From assembly GCF_000263595.1 (NCBI RefSeq), contig NZ_ADES01000012.1, forward strand, positions 1-64,000: 64,000 nucleotides of DNA, given 5' to 3'. This document shows, piece by piece, positions 48,029 through 56,133 of this stretch (position 1 is its first letter; every line of letters starts with the position of its first letter). The notes under the pieces are model-generated. The model had not been told where the DNA came from, searched no databases, and was given only the letters and a program-made list of their open reading frames with translations. The DNA comes from Gardnerella vaginalis 1500E. GTDB lineage: Bacteria; Actinomycetota; Actinomycetes; Actinomycetales; Bifidobacteriaceae. Both the position numbers and the translations under genes were made by a program.

Positions 48029-49795
48029 TCACATAGACACAGTGTAAAGCGAGTAGAAGTAAGCTTTCTGATTCATAAGATCCTCAAAGCTTCCGCGCTC
48101 AATAAGCTCGCCGCTTTTCATCACAAGAATCTCATCATATTGCTTAAGCGAATTAGCATCCAAGCGGTGAGTTACCACGAGTCGAAGAATTCCTTGCAAA
48201 TCCAAGATAGATTGCGTTACATTCGCGCTCGTCTCGTTATCTAACGCGCTCGTTGCCTCATCAACCAGCAGAATCTCGGACTTTTTTAGCAAGCTTCGCG
48301 CAATAGCAATACGCTGCTTTTCGCCGCCAGAAAGATGACCGCCGTTCTCGCCGCACTGATAATCCTTGCCTTTAGCAGCAATCAAATCATCCAAACCAGC
48401 CAGGTGAATCACGCAATCCACTTCCGCATTCGGGAACGGCTTAAAAAGCGTAATATTATCTAAAATCGAAGCATCAAACATAAACACAGACTGCTGCATA
48501 AGAGTAGTCTTATCGTAAAGAGAACTCTTGCTCACATTGCTAAGCTCGTGATTATCCAACTTCACACTACCTTCATAATCCTTGTAGTAGCCCATAAGCA
48601 GATTGATTAAACTACTCTTACCAGCTCCAGAAGGTCCTACTATTGCATAAGATTTTCCAGCTTGCAAAGTTAGATTTACATTTTTCAATACTTTATGATC
48701 CGCGTCATAAGCGTACGAAACATCGCGCAAAACAACGCTTTTAATAGAATCGTCAATGATCTCGCCAGAATCTTCCTTAGCGTTACTCATATAATCAGCC
48801 ATCTTGCTAATAAGCTTCTTAGCGCCCTTCATCTCGCCAAGCATTTGCGGAAGAGTTGCAATAGGCTGAAGCACGCCATTCATCAAATTAGTGAAAGCTA
48901 ACACCATTCCAGCAGTAATAACACCAATATGAGCGTTAACCATCCAAGCACCAATAAGCATCACGCCAAGCTGAGTTCCAAGACTTGAAATAGTACCAAG
49001 AGCAGAAACAGTAGTCATCGTTTTTTCGCGAAGATTCTTCGTATGCTCAAGCTCCATCGACTGATTCTGATAACGGTTAATAACCTCCTGCTCCGCCTTA
49101 AAACTCTTAATAACCGAAACGCCGTTCAAAACATCCTTCGTTAAGGCTGTATAAGACTCGTTAGACTTAGAAACCTGCTCCTCGCGAGTGGCAATTCCGT
49201 TAGCTGTAAGAATCGAGCACGCCATTGGAAGCACAGAAATAATAAGAGCAATAACAGTGAGCAATGGACTATAATAAATCATAAGAGCCAGCGAACTTAC
49301 AAGCATAAGAACGTCTTGAACAAAGTCAAAAATCTTCTTCAAATACTTTTCTTGAATACGCTCGCAATCATTAGTAAGAACAGAAAGATACGTGCCGGAA
49401 TTCGCAAGCGAAAAATCACTATAACTCTTTTTTAAAAGCTTCTTAATAACAGACTCTTTATACTGATTCATTGCTTTTTCAAGAAAGCGAGGATACGCAC
49501 TGCGCTTCAACGCGAAAATCAGGGAGATTGAAAGCATAAATGAAACGACAAGCAGCAAAATAGTAGTTAAAGAGAAGGATCCTTTGCCTGCCATATAGTC
49601 GAAAATAATTTGCAAAATCCAAGAAATAGCAGTGTAAATCATAGACAAGGCAATAAAAACTATCATCGAAAGAAAAGCTACAAGTTTGTTTTCCTTGAAA
49701 AATAGTTTTACGTAATTTTTTACGTCTGGATGTAGTTTGGATGATTGCTGATTCGCGGGCGATTGCTGATTTGCTGTATTGTCAGTTTTGTTCAT
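48029..49795 (-). CDS. ABC exporter (fused permease-ATPase)
   Basis: A 588-residue half-transporter with a six-helix exporter membrane domain (about residues 30-320) and a C-terminal ATPase. The ATPase has Walker A GPSGAGKSS, Q-loop LMQQSVFMFD, signature LSGGEKQRIA, Walker B ILLVDEATSALD and H-loop VTHRLD, all intact. It probably acts as a homodimer exporting a peptide, lipid or drug. GAGGTAGCGAGA precedes the ATG. It stands alone, convergent with the orphan Phd gene. Confidence 0.92.
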   Translation of the reverse strand: MNKTDNTANQQSPANQQSSKLHPDVKNYVKLFFKENKLVAFLSMIVFIALSMIYTAISWILQIIFDYMAGKGSFSLTTILLLVVSFMLSISLIFALKRSAYPRFLEKAMNQYKESVIKKLLKKSYSDFSLANSGTYLSVLTNDCERIQEKYLKKIFDFVQDVLMLVSSLALMIYYSPLLTVIALIISVLPMACSILTANGIATREEQVSKSNESYTALTKDVLNGVSVIKSFKAEQEVINRYQNQSMELEHTKNLREKTMTTVSALGTISSLGTQLGVMLIGAWMVNAHIGVITAGMVLAFTNLMNGVLQPIATLPQMLGEMKGAKKLISKMADYMSNAKEDSGEIIDDSIKSVVLRDVSYAYDADHKVLKNVNLTLQAGKSYAIVGPSGAGKSSLINLLMGYYKDYEGSVKLDNHELSNVSKSSLYDKTTLMQQSVFMFDASILDNITLFKPFPNAEVDCVIHLAGLDDLIAAKGKDYQCGENGGHLSGGEKQRIAIARSLLKKSEILLVDEATSALDNETSANVTQSILDLQGILRLVVTHRLDANSLKQYDEILVMKSGELIERGSFEDLMNQKAYFYSLYTVSM

Positions 49796-50052
49796 TCTCG
49801 CTACCTCTCACTTCCTTTATATCTATTTGCTATTCTTGCTATTTTTACTATTTTTCGCTAATAGCATTTTCGCAGCTAGCATTTTCGTTTCCATTTTGCC
49901 GATTCGCTCGCTACAAAGCATTGAAAGCTACACTATCATACTTATCCTGATTGGTCATGCTTATCTGCTTGATAACACCTATAAATGCTTAAACACACTT
50001 ATACGTAATGCTTGCTAGAAATAATAAGCATAGAGTTAAAAAAAAAATCAAA
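49796..50052. other. Intergenic region
   Basis: About 260 bp upstream of the ABC exporter and downstream of the phosphorylase gene; T-rich with short TATTT/GCTA repeats. No gene recognised. Confidence 0.4.
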
Positions 50053-50862
50053 TCAAATACGCAACACCGCTTCAATACAAAGCTCAAGCGCATACGCTTT
50101 AGAATCCCCGCCCCAATTGCGCTCATCATAATTTTCAACATCGTGCAAAGTATCTGCAGTGTAAAGGATCTCACCCCAAACAATCTCACGCATTTGTGCA
50201 CACGCCGCTAAAGCAGAACACTCCATTTCAACAACCGCGCATCCCTCCTGCTTACGACTGGAAACTTTCCCCTTAGTTTCACGGAAGAACCCATCCGTAG
50301 TCCACGTTTTAACTTCATGATAAGGCAAATTATGCGCTTGCAAAGTTTGCAAAATAGCACGTCTCGAGCGCTCTGAAACATCAACATAACGACTTGGAGG
50401 CAAATAATGATAAGAAGTCCCCTCATCCCTTAAAGCTTTATACGGAACCAGAAAAACATTTTCCGCATAATCAACTAGCGACCCACAAGAACCAGCACTA
50501 ACAACTTCCCTAACGCCGTAAGAAATCAACCAATCTAAGATCTGAACAGCAGCAGGAGCGCCAACTGGAGCCTGTACTAAGCAGATTTTTTGCGTTTCTT
50601 CTTCTACTTCACTGCTTGCATCTTCCTTTACTTTTTTCTCTACTTTCTCTTCCAAAACATATATTGGATATACTTTAGTTGCAGATTCAAAATTTGCTAC
50701 AATCGTAGCTTTCCTGCTTAAAGCATACTGATCGATTTCATCGCCTAAGAAAGCAAAAACCGCTTTAGATGGAAGCTTAACAGAAATATTATCGTGATTT
50801 GGCATAATAACCGCACTTTTATCGGAATCATACTCTAAAATCGGCAAATCATATTCTGCCAT
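50053..50862 (-). CDS. Nucleoside phosphorylase (PNP/UDP family)
   Basis: A 269-residue member of the purine-nucleoside/uridine phosphorylase superfamily: VQAPVGAPAAVQILDWLISYGVREVVSAGSCGSL holds the phosphate- and base-binding loops, and VVEMECSALAACAQMREI carries the ribose-binding Met-Glu pair. An acidic insertion (EEKVEKKVKEDASSEVEEE, about residues 71-89) is unusual. GAAGGAG precedes the ATG. Fits nucleoside salvage together with the nucleoside hydrolase at 23.5 kb; base preference unclear. Confidence 0.88.
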   Translation of the reverse strand: MAEYDLPILEYDSDKSAVIMPNHDNISVKLPSKAVFAFLGDEIDQYALSRKATIVANFESATKVYPIYVLEEKVEKKVKEDASSEVEEETQKICLVQAPVGAPAAVQILDWLISYGVREVVSAGSCGSLVDYAENVFLVPYKALRDEGTSYHYLPPSRYVDVSERSRRAILQTLQAHNLPYHEVKTWTTDGFFRETKGKVSSRKQEGCAVVEMECSALAACAQMREIVWGEILYTADTLHDVENYDERNWGGDSKAYALELCIEAVLRI

Positions 50863-51036
50863 ACAATCAGCTCCTTCATAAGATCAGCTCCATCCTACAA
50901 GTAACTCAATCCTATACACAAATACACGCATTAGTACACGAAAATCACAAAGTAGCCAATCGAAATGAAGATTTTTGCTGTTTGCGGCAATTTTCTTCAC
51001 TGGGCACATATGCAAACCAACAGACAGCCAATCACA

Positions 51037-51076
51037 AAGTGGCCAATCGATGCAAATTTACAACGATTGGCCACTT
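51037..51076. repeat. Dispersed palindromic repeat, type A copy 3
   Basis: AAGTGGCCAATCG / CGATTGGCCACTT with the same core as the copy at 43729; only one core base differs (GCTGC to GATGC). Confidence 0.9.
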
Positions 51077-51103
51077 CATACACTACCCAGCTCAATATTC
51101 CAT

Positions 51104-51670
51104 CTAACTCAATATGCTGTCAATATTCTTCTTATCGTTTAAATCATCCTCGCTAAGAAAATCCATCTGCTTTATTCCGCTTAAGTTTGCAATAAGCGAA
51201 ACTGGGAATGTAACAATATTTTGATTAAGCGTGCTGATATTACTATTGACGATTCTTTTTGCCGCCGCAAGCTGCTCATTTTCGTCGTTTATTTCTTCCT
51301 GCAAGTTCAAAAATTGTTCAGAAGACTTTAATTCCGGATAAGCTTCCGCCAAAGCAAAAATCTTCCCTATTGCATGATTCTGATTTTTGATTACCGAACT
51401 AGAATCCGCTGAACCCAATCCCTCTCTTAAACTAACCAAATCCACTAATGTTGTTTTTTCATACTTTGCAAACGACTGCGCAACTTTAAGCATTTGGCAA
51501 ATCGTATCGTATCTTTTGGCGAGCGCAATATCAACGTTTTTCTGCGACTCTTCTATAATCACCCTATATTTTCTTAGCCTATTTAACGTGCCAATAAACC
51601 AGGCAATAAGCACTACAAGCACTATTGCAACACAAATTAGCACAGTGTTCTTATCCATAAAGTCACCCAT
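51104..51670 (-). CDS. LemA family protein
   Basis: A 188-residue protein with an N-terminal membrane segment (about residues 7-25, VLICVAIVLVVLIAWFIG) and a cytoplasmic or exterior helical bundle with LRKYRVIIEESQKNVDIALAKRYD and a terminal SLIANLSGI typical of LemA. Preceded by GGAGACATT. It lies downstream of a DUF3137 protein on the same strand, a frequent pairing whose function is unknown. Confidence 0.93.
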   Translation of the reverse strand: MGDFMDKNTVLICVAIVLVVLIAWFIGTLNRLRKYRVIIEESQKNVDIALAKRYDTICQMLKVAQSFAKYEKTTLVDLVSLREGLGSADSSSVIKNQNHAIGKIFALAEAYPELKSSEQFLNLQEEINDENEQLAAAKRIVNSNISTLNQNIVTFPVSLIANLSGIKQMDFLSEDDLNDKKNIDSILS

Positions 51671-51733
51671 AATGTCTCCTTTAGTTCTAGTATTTTCTAA
51701 TTTTTCAATTCGCTAGTATTGCAATTTACTAGT

Positions 51734-51778
51734 TTCTACTTTTGTAATTTCTACTTTTGCAATTTTTACTTTTGTAAT
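51734..51778. repeat. 15-bp tandem repeat, three copies
   Basis: TTCTACTTTTGTAAT, TTCTACTTTTGCAAT and TTTTACTTTTGTAAT, head to tail between lemA and the DUF3137 stop. The last copy encodes the final DUF3137 codons. Confidence 0.88.
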
Positions 51779-52752
51779 TTCTCTCTAATTAAGTTAATTA
51801 TTTCGTAATACTCAGCCAAAACATCTCTAAATCTTTCATATTCTCTTATTAAAGATAAGTTTTCTACTCCAGATTCTCCTGGAGCACCGAATAAATACCA
51901 ACCAGAGTCAAAAGCCGCAATAATATGCTCACCATCTAGGTATAAGCAAACTCGCATTCTTTTTTGCAAATTATTCAATATTTCTATAAAACTTGGATCT
52001 AATACCAGTTTTGTATAAAAATCGTCTGTAGAGAAGATTGAATACGAGTTATTAAAGTCAATGGATTCTGTTTGAACTTCGCTCTCCTCTTTTGTTTTTC
52101 TACCATAGTATCCATTTAGTTTTTGCCCCATAAAGCTCTTTCCAGTAACGGGGACGATTCTAATGTGGCCATTTATGTTGGTTTTTGAGTTTATTAATAA
52201 GACTTGCCCAATAAAATCCGTTTTTTTAACACTTTTTCCACTTTCGCTTCTAGAAAAGTGGATTGCTTGCATATTTGAAAATTCAGTTTTAAATTCATCG
52301 CCAAAAATTATGTGTTTACTTGAATAATACCTACTAGATATTGGCAGAAGATTATTAAAAATACTACTGTCCATTCCTTCGGAATTGTTTAATACTGTTC
52401 CAGGCAGAATCGCATTCAAAATCGGCGTTAAAACATTATCCGAATATAGGGCATCTACATCAACCTTATTATTTACAAAAAACTTACCTGCAAAGCAAAC
52501 AACAAAAACAACTACTATTAGCAAATAATATTTGTAACGAGAGTAATCAATATTTGGAAAATAGTTATACAAAGCGCCTAAAACCATTACTACCGGTATT
52601 AATGGAATTAGACGAACTGGATCAAAAGAATTATTTTTTACGCCTTCTTTTAAAGCGCTTAATTTTCCTTGTATTTGGGGAGATTGTTCTATTCGCGCGA
52701 GTCTGTTTAAAACTTCTGGATTTGTAAATACGCTACCATATTTTACATTCAT
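51766..52752 (-). CDS. DUF3137 domain membrane protein
   Basis: A 328-residue protein with two membrane segments (about residues 46-65 and 72-90) and a C-terminal DUF3137-like region (RIVPVTGKSFMGQKLNGYYG, SFIEILNNLQKRMRVCLYL, GSGWYLFGAP-like ending). The start has GGGAGATGAC, inside the end of the GNAT pseudogene. Paired with lemA downstream. The pair is widespread and may be involved in envelope maintenance; unproven. Confidence 0.82.
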   Translation of the reverse strand: MNVKYGSVFTNPEVLNRLARIEQSPQIQGKLSALKEGVKNNSFDPVRLIPLIPVVMVLGALYNYFPNIDYSRYKYYLLIVVVFVVCFAGKFFVNNKVDVDALYSDNVLTPILNAILPGTVLNNSEGMDSSIFNNLLPISSRYYSSKHIIFGDEFKTEFSNMQAIHFSRSESGKSVKKTDFIGQVLLINSKTNINGHIRIVPVTGKSFMGQKLNGYYGRKTKEESEVQTESIDFNNSYSIFSTDDFYTKLVLDPSFIEILNNLQKRMRVCLYLDGEHIIAAFDSGWYLFGAPGESGVENLSLIREYERFRDVLAEYYEIINLIREKLQK

Positions 52753-52753
52753 G

Positions 52754-53174
52754 TCATCTCCCTTTTATAAAACCGCAGCAATCAATTTCTGAAAACTCAA
52801 TAAAACCAGCTGACTTATAAAAAGCAATAGTTTTTTCAGTGCAATCCGTAGTCAACTGAATTTGACGAACGTTAGGATAATAATCCACAATCGCTTTTAA
52901 CAAAGCAGACCCTATCCCCTGCCTTTGGTACTCAGGCAAAACGAGAATATCCTGAATAAAAAACAACCGTGTACCCGTCACCAACAGCCCTAATAATGCC
53001 AACTAGCTCATCATTTTTATAAGCAGCTAAAACCTTGAGCGAATTATTAAAACCATTTTCCAAAGCAACTAAATCATCTGTGTACGCAGACCAACCAACG
53101 GAATCATACAGCCTTGGAATATCTTTGCTATTATACTTTTTGTACTCTTTTATTTGCACGTCTGTTAAATTCAT
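52754..53174 (-). pseudogene. GNAT acetyltransferase, frameshifted copy
   Basis: Nearly identical in translation to the intact GNAT at 55708-56133. The reading frame opens at the ATG at 53174 (ending GDGYTVVFYSGYSRFA) and continues in another frame from FFIQDILVLPEYQRQGIG to the end. Compared with the intact copy, one extra A lies in an A6 run at 52958-52963. The acetyl-CoA motif (QRQGIGSAL) is in the second part, so the protein is probably dead unless slippage restores the frame. Confidence 0.92.
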
Positions 53175-53284
53175 TTACAACAACGCCTCCGAATACTGTG
53201 AAATCAACGTTGAAACCCTAAATTTTCTAGCGTAATAACTCAGTATATCAAGTCTCCTATCTCTTTAACATAGGACTTTAATGC
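53175..53284 (-). pseudogene. 3' relic of an AbiEi-type antitoxin gene
   Basis: Reading minus-strand just upstream of the GNAT copy gives (with one frame change) ALKSYV then RDRRLDILSYYARKFRVSTL and ISQYSEALL-stop. This aligns with the end of the AbiEi protein at 46497 (ILKSYIARPDKDLNLLMEYA, KLFRVNNV, KYFEVLL-stop). The TAA directly touches the GNAT ATG, the same junction as in the AbiEi/AbiEii pair. Confidence 0.65.
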
Positions 53285-53288
53285 GCCA

Positions 53289-53336
53289 ACTGCACCAGTG
53301 TCCAAAAACAGGCAAAATCAGACACTCGCGCAGAAA
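53289..53336. repeat. Single copy related to the 43.8-kb tandem repeat
   Basis: CTGCACCAGTGTCC ... GGCAAAATCAGACACTCGCG block, matching the units at 43772-43904. Confidence 0.7.
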
Positions 53337-53351
53337 AAGGAGTACATATCA

Positions 53352-53391
53352 AAGTTTGACAAACACAAATCAAGTTTGACAAACACAAATC
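53352..53391 (+). repeat. Perfect 20-bp tandem duplication over the cys -35 region
   Basis: Two head-to-tail identical 20-bp units, each containing GTTTGACAAACACAAATC. The second supplies the -35 hexamer of the leader promoter; the first has a matching TTGACA but no aligned -10. Could be paired operator half-sites. Confidence 0.9.
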
Positions 53392-53404
53392 CATTCGCTA
53401 TAGT
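53376..53404 (+). promoter_or_regulatory. Strong housekeeping promoter of the cys leader
   Basis: TTGACA (53376-53381), 17-bp spacer, TATAGT (53399-53404). Expected start near 53411, about 30 bases before the leader ORF. Confidence 0.88.
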
Positions 53405-53442
53405 CTTCACTTATCACCATTTCGACGAGTAAAGGAGTGCAC

Positions 53443-53529
53443 ATGTATCATACAAATATGATGACAAATTGTTGTTGTAACGTATGCTGTTGCGCATTTC
53501 TTAATCGAAATGATGTTTGCAAACACTAA
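53443..53529 (+). CDS. Polycysteine leader peptide (28 codons) upstream of cysK
   Basis: A small ORF with an excellent ribosome-binding site (AAAGGAG, 5-base spacing). The peptide has Cys at 10, 11, 12, 15, 16, 17 and 26 (CCCNVCCC core), seven of 28 residues. It lies between a strong promoter and a hairpin terminator, ahead of cysK-cysE. Regulatory upstream ORFs with runs of Cys codons are known in mycobacteria as cysteine-responsive attenuators, so the codons probably sense charged tRNA-Cys. The peptide itself need not function. Too short for ordinary gene callers. Confidence 0.85.
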   Translation: MYHTNMMTNCCCNVCCCAFLNRNDVCKH

Positions 53530-53545
53530 GTATGCATCATCTAGC

Positions 53546-53616
53546 CTGTGTTAAAAGCATTTACATTAAAACACAGCAAATTACGATTCAAGAAACAGCG
53601 CGCTGTTTCTTTTTTT
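53546..53616 (+). terminator. Attenuator: upstream hairpin plus intrinsic terminator
   Basis: A terminator at 53590-53616 has perfect AAGAAACAGCG / CGCTGTTTCTT arms and seven T. Just before it, CTGTGTT (53546-53552) can pair with AACACAG (53570-53576). Competing pairings exist: AAACAC at 53521 with GTGTT at 53548, and GCTG/TTTCTT within the second Cys-codon block (53486-53502) with the terminator's left arm. Which form is the antiterminator cannot be decided by eye. Confidence 0.82.
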
Positions 53617-53815
53617 ATGCCAAAATTCGAATATAAAATCTTAAAAAGATAACAATCTAATACGGATTAGATATTAAACAGATAAATGGCATCTTCAGAA
53701 ACAACTAATAAAACGGTAGTCGCTTTACTAATAAAAATTGTTTTTAAAAATTAAAAACAAATCAAATTAAACAAAACAAAAAAACAAGTAAAACAAACAA
53801 GTAAGGGGAAATATT
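53617..53815. promoter_or_regulatory. Post-attenuator 5' region of cysK
   Basis: About 200 bp, very AT-rich. Contains a small hairpin ATCTAAT/ATTAGAT (53655-53672) and a TTGTTTTT/AAAAACAA inverted repeat near 53739-53761. cysK has AAGGGG before its ATG. No second promoter is obvious. Confidence 0.4.
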
Positions 53816-54748
53816 ATGTCTAACATCTACAAGTCCGTGCAAGAACTCGTAGGCCACACTCCACTTCTGGAGCTTACTCACATTGAAAAAGAGTACAATC
53901 TAGCAGCAAAAATACTTGTAAAACTCGAATACTTCAACCCAGCAGGCTCCGTAAAAGACCGCATTGCAAAACAGATGATCGAAGAAGCAGAAAACGCAGG
54001 CACGCTTAAACCAGGCTCAGTAATTGTTGAGCCAACTTCTGGAAATACTGGCATCGGTCTTTCAATGATTGCTCAAACAAAAGGATACAAAAGCATTATT
54101 GTTATGCCAGAAAGCATGTCTATTGAACGCCGAAAACTTATGAAAGCATACGGCTCCGAACTCGTGCTCACACCAGCTAAAGATGGAATGAAAGGCGCAA
54201 TTGCCAAAGCAAAGGAAATCGTTGAAAACACGCCAAACGCGTGGACTCCAGGACAGTTTACTAATCAAGCAAACGTGCACGCGCACTACAAAACAACCGG
54301 TCCAGAAATTTGGCAAGACACTGACGGAAACGTGGATATTCTCATTGCTGGCGTTGGAACAGGCGGCACAATCACCGGTACTGGCACTTATTTAAAGGAA
54401 CAAAATCCGCATCTGGAAGTAATCGCAGTAGAACCAGCCGACTCCCCTGTGCTCGCAGGCGGCAAGCCAGGAGCACACAAGATTCAAGGAATCGGCGCAG
54501 GATTCGTGCCGGACGTCCTCAACCAAAACATTTATGATCGCATTGTTCACGTAACGAATGAAGACGCAATCGAAAACGGCAAGCTTATAAGCAAAAAAGA
54601 AGGCGTCCTCGTAGGTATTTCTTCCGGAGCAGCAGTTTGGACAGCAATTCAAGAAGCAAAAAGAGAAGAAAACGCTGGCAAAACCATCGTTGCAATACTT
54701 CCAGATTCCGGAGATCGCTACTTGTCAACGCCTTTGTTTGCAGAATAA
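53816..54748 (+). CDS. cysK: Cysteine synthase A (O-acetylserine sulfhydrylase)
   Basis: Makes L-cysteine from O-acetylserine and sulfide with PLP. The 310-residue protein has the PLP lysine K47 in NPAGSVKDR, the substrate loop PTSGNTGIGLS, the phosphate-binding GVGTGGTITGTG, and LPDSGDRYLST near the C-terminus. It is followed by cysE 115 bp downstream; the two form a serine-to-cysteine operon. Expression is likely governed by the polycysteine leader upstream. Confidence 0.96.
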   Translation: MSNIYKSVQELVGHTPLLELTHIEKEYNLAAKILVKLEYFNPAGSVKDRIAKQMIEEAENAGTLKPGSVIVEPTSGNTGIGLSMIAQTKGYKSIIVMPESMSIERRKLMKAYGSELVLTPAKDGMKGAIAKAKEIVENTPNAWTPGQFTNQANVHAHYKTTGPEIWQDTDGNVDILIAGVGTGGTITGTGTYLKEQNPHLEVIAVEPADSPVLAGGKPGAHKIQGIGAGFVPDVLNQNIYDRIVHVTNEDAIENGKLISKKEGVLVGISSGAAVWTAIQEAKREENAGKTIVAILPDSGDRYLSTPLFAE

Positions 54749-54783
54749 TGCTATGCAATAATGATAATAATAAATGATGTTTT

Positions 54784-54820
54784 GAAAGTGCGTTTTTAGT
54801 AGATTTACAAGCGCACTTTC
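54784..54820 (+). other. Hairpin between cysK and cysE
   Basis: GAAAGTGCG / CGCACTTTC arms without a following T run; more likely an RNA-stability or processing hairpin than a terminator. Confidence 0.55.
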
Positions 54821-54863
54821 GAACACTCGAATAAAACAAGCAAGAGAATAATAGGAGAAATGT

Positions 54864-55703
54864 ATGAGTGATCGCCTTGACCTTATAAATCAACTCAACT
54901 CAATTCACGATTCAGACATAAGGCAAGCTACATTCATACCTAATTACCGCAATATTATTGCACTCATACATGCGACTCAGTCTCTACTTTTGCCTGAGTT
55001 GCATGTGCGCAATTTAAGCAACGATACTACGCAACTCAATATTAGTTTGAATACTGTTACTTCAAACGCTTTGGACACTATAGAACGCATTATATTCCAC
55101 GAACTTCAATCCTACACAAACGACGCAGTTAAAATTCGAGAAACTTGCAATCAATTTATAAATACTCTTCCTACAATTAAAAAGTTACTTTTAACAGATA
55201 TTCAAGCCATGTATGAAGGCGATCCTGCTTGCACAAGCAAAGTAGAAGTCACACTCGCATACCCAGGTTTTTATGCAATGCTTATTCACCGCACAGCTCA
55301 CGCACTCTACGAACTTAACGTACCGCTAATTCCTAGACTTATGAGCGAATATGCACACAGAAAAACTGGAATTGACATTCATCCAGGAGCAAAAATTGGC
55401 GCATATTTTTGCATTGATCACGGAACTGGCATTGTAATCGGCGAAACAACTGTAATCGGCGAGCATGTTAAGCTTTACCAAGGCGTAACGCTGGGTGCAA
55501 AAAGTTTTGCGCTAGACGAGGATGGGAATCCTGTAAAAGGCGGAAAGCGGCATCCAAATATTGGAAATAATGTTGTAATTTACGCGAACGCAACAATCTT
55601 AGGCGGAGAAACCACAATAGGAAGCGGAAGTATAATCGCAGCAAACGCGTGGATAAACCGCAGCATTCCTGCAAACACAACCTACCACTTCCCTAAAGCA
55701 TAA
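54864..55703 (+). CDS. cysE: Serine O-acetyltransferase
   Basis: Acetylates L-serine to O-acetylserine, the substrate of CysK. The 279-residue protein has the helical N-terminal domain and a left-handed beta-helix of hexapeptide repeats: TGIDIHPGAKIG, IDHGTGIVIGET (catalytic His-Asp region), GVTLGAKS and NNVVIYANATILGG. AGGAGAAATGT precedes the ATG. Members of this family are usually inhibited by cysteine. Immediately after its stop begins the intact GNAT repeat on the other strand. Confidence 0.95.
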   Translation: MSDRLDLINQLNSIHDSDIRQATFIPNYRNIIALIHATQSLLLPELHVRNLSNDTTQLNISLNTVTSNALDTIERIIFHELQSYTNDAVKIRETCNQFINTLPTIKKLLLTDIQAMYEGDPACTSKVEVTLAYPGFYAMLIHRTAHALYELNVPLIPRLMSEYAHRKTGIDIHPGAKIGAYFCIDHGTGIVIGETTVIGEHVKLYQGVTLGAKSFALDEDGNPVKGGKRHPNIGNNVVIYANATILGGETTIGSGSIIAANAWINRSIPANTTYHFPKA

Positions 55704-55707
55704 TACG

Positions 55708-56133
55708 CTATAATGCTCTGTCTTTTATAAAACCGCAGCACTCGATTTCTGATAACTCAATAAAACCAGCAGATTTATAAAAAGCAATAGTTTTTTCAGT
55801 ACAATCCGTGGTTAATTGAATTTGACGAACATTAGGATAACAATCCACAATCGCCTTTAACAAAGCAGAGCCTATTCCCTGCCTTTGATACTCTGGCAAA
55901 ACAAGAATATCCTGAATAAGAACAACAGTGTATCCATCGCCAACAGCTCTAGCAATTCCAACCAGCTCGTCATTTTTATACGCAGCTAAAACCTTGAGCG
56001 AATTGTTAAAGCCATTTTCTAAAGCAACTAAATCATCTGTATACGAAGACCAACCAACAGAATCATATAGTCTTAAAATATCTTCGCCATTATATTTTTC
56101 GTACTCTTTTATTTGAACATCTGCTAGATTCAT
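55708..56133 (-). CDS. GNAT acetyltransferase, intact copy
   Basis: A 141-residue GNAT with the acetyl-CoA loop LPEYQRQGIGSALLKAI and C-terminal AFYKSAGFIEL. About 88-90 percent identical by eye to the broken copy at 52754-53174, also in direct orientation. Its start touches the stop codon of an AbiEi-like tail. Size and position resemble toxin genes of antitoxin-GNAT pairs, but no TacT-like evidence beyond fold exists. Substrate unknown. Confidence 0.85.
   Translation of the reverse strand: MNLADVQIKEYEKYNGEDILRLYDSVGWSSYTDDLVALENGFNNSLKVLAAYKNDELVGIARAVGDGYTVVLIQDILVLPEYQRQGIGSALLKAIVDCYPNVRQIQLTTDCTEKTIAFYKSAGFIELSEIECCGFIKDRAL

Noticed and set aside
53443-53616. Riboswitch (SAM or T-box) upstream of cysK
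   Set aside because: No T-box sequence or SAM riboswitch core seen; the coding Cys runs with ribosome-binding site and terminator fit attenuation better.
54784-54820. Terminator between cysK and cysE
   Set aside because: Good hairpin but no T run, and cysE has no separate promoter that I can see.
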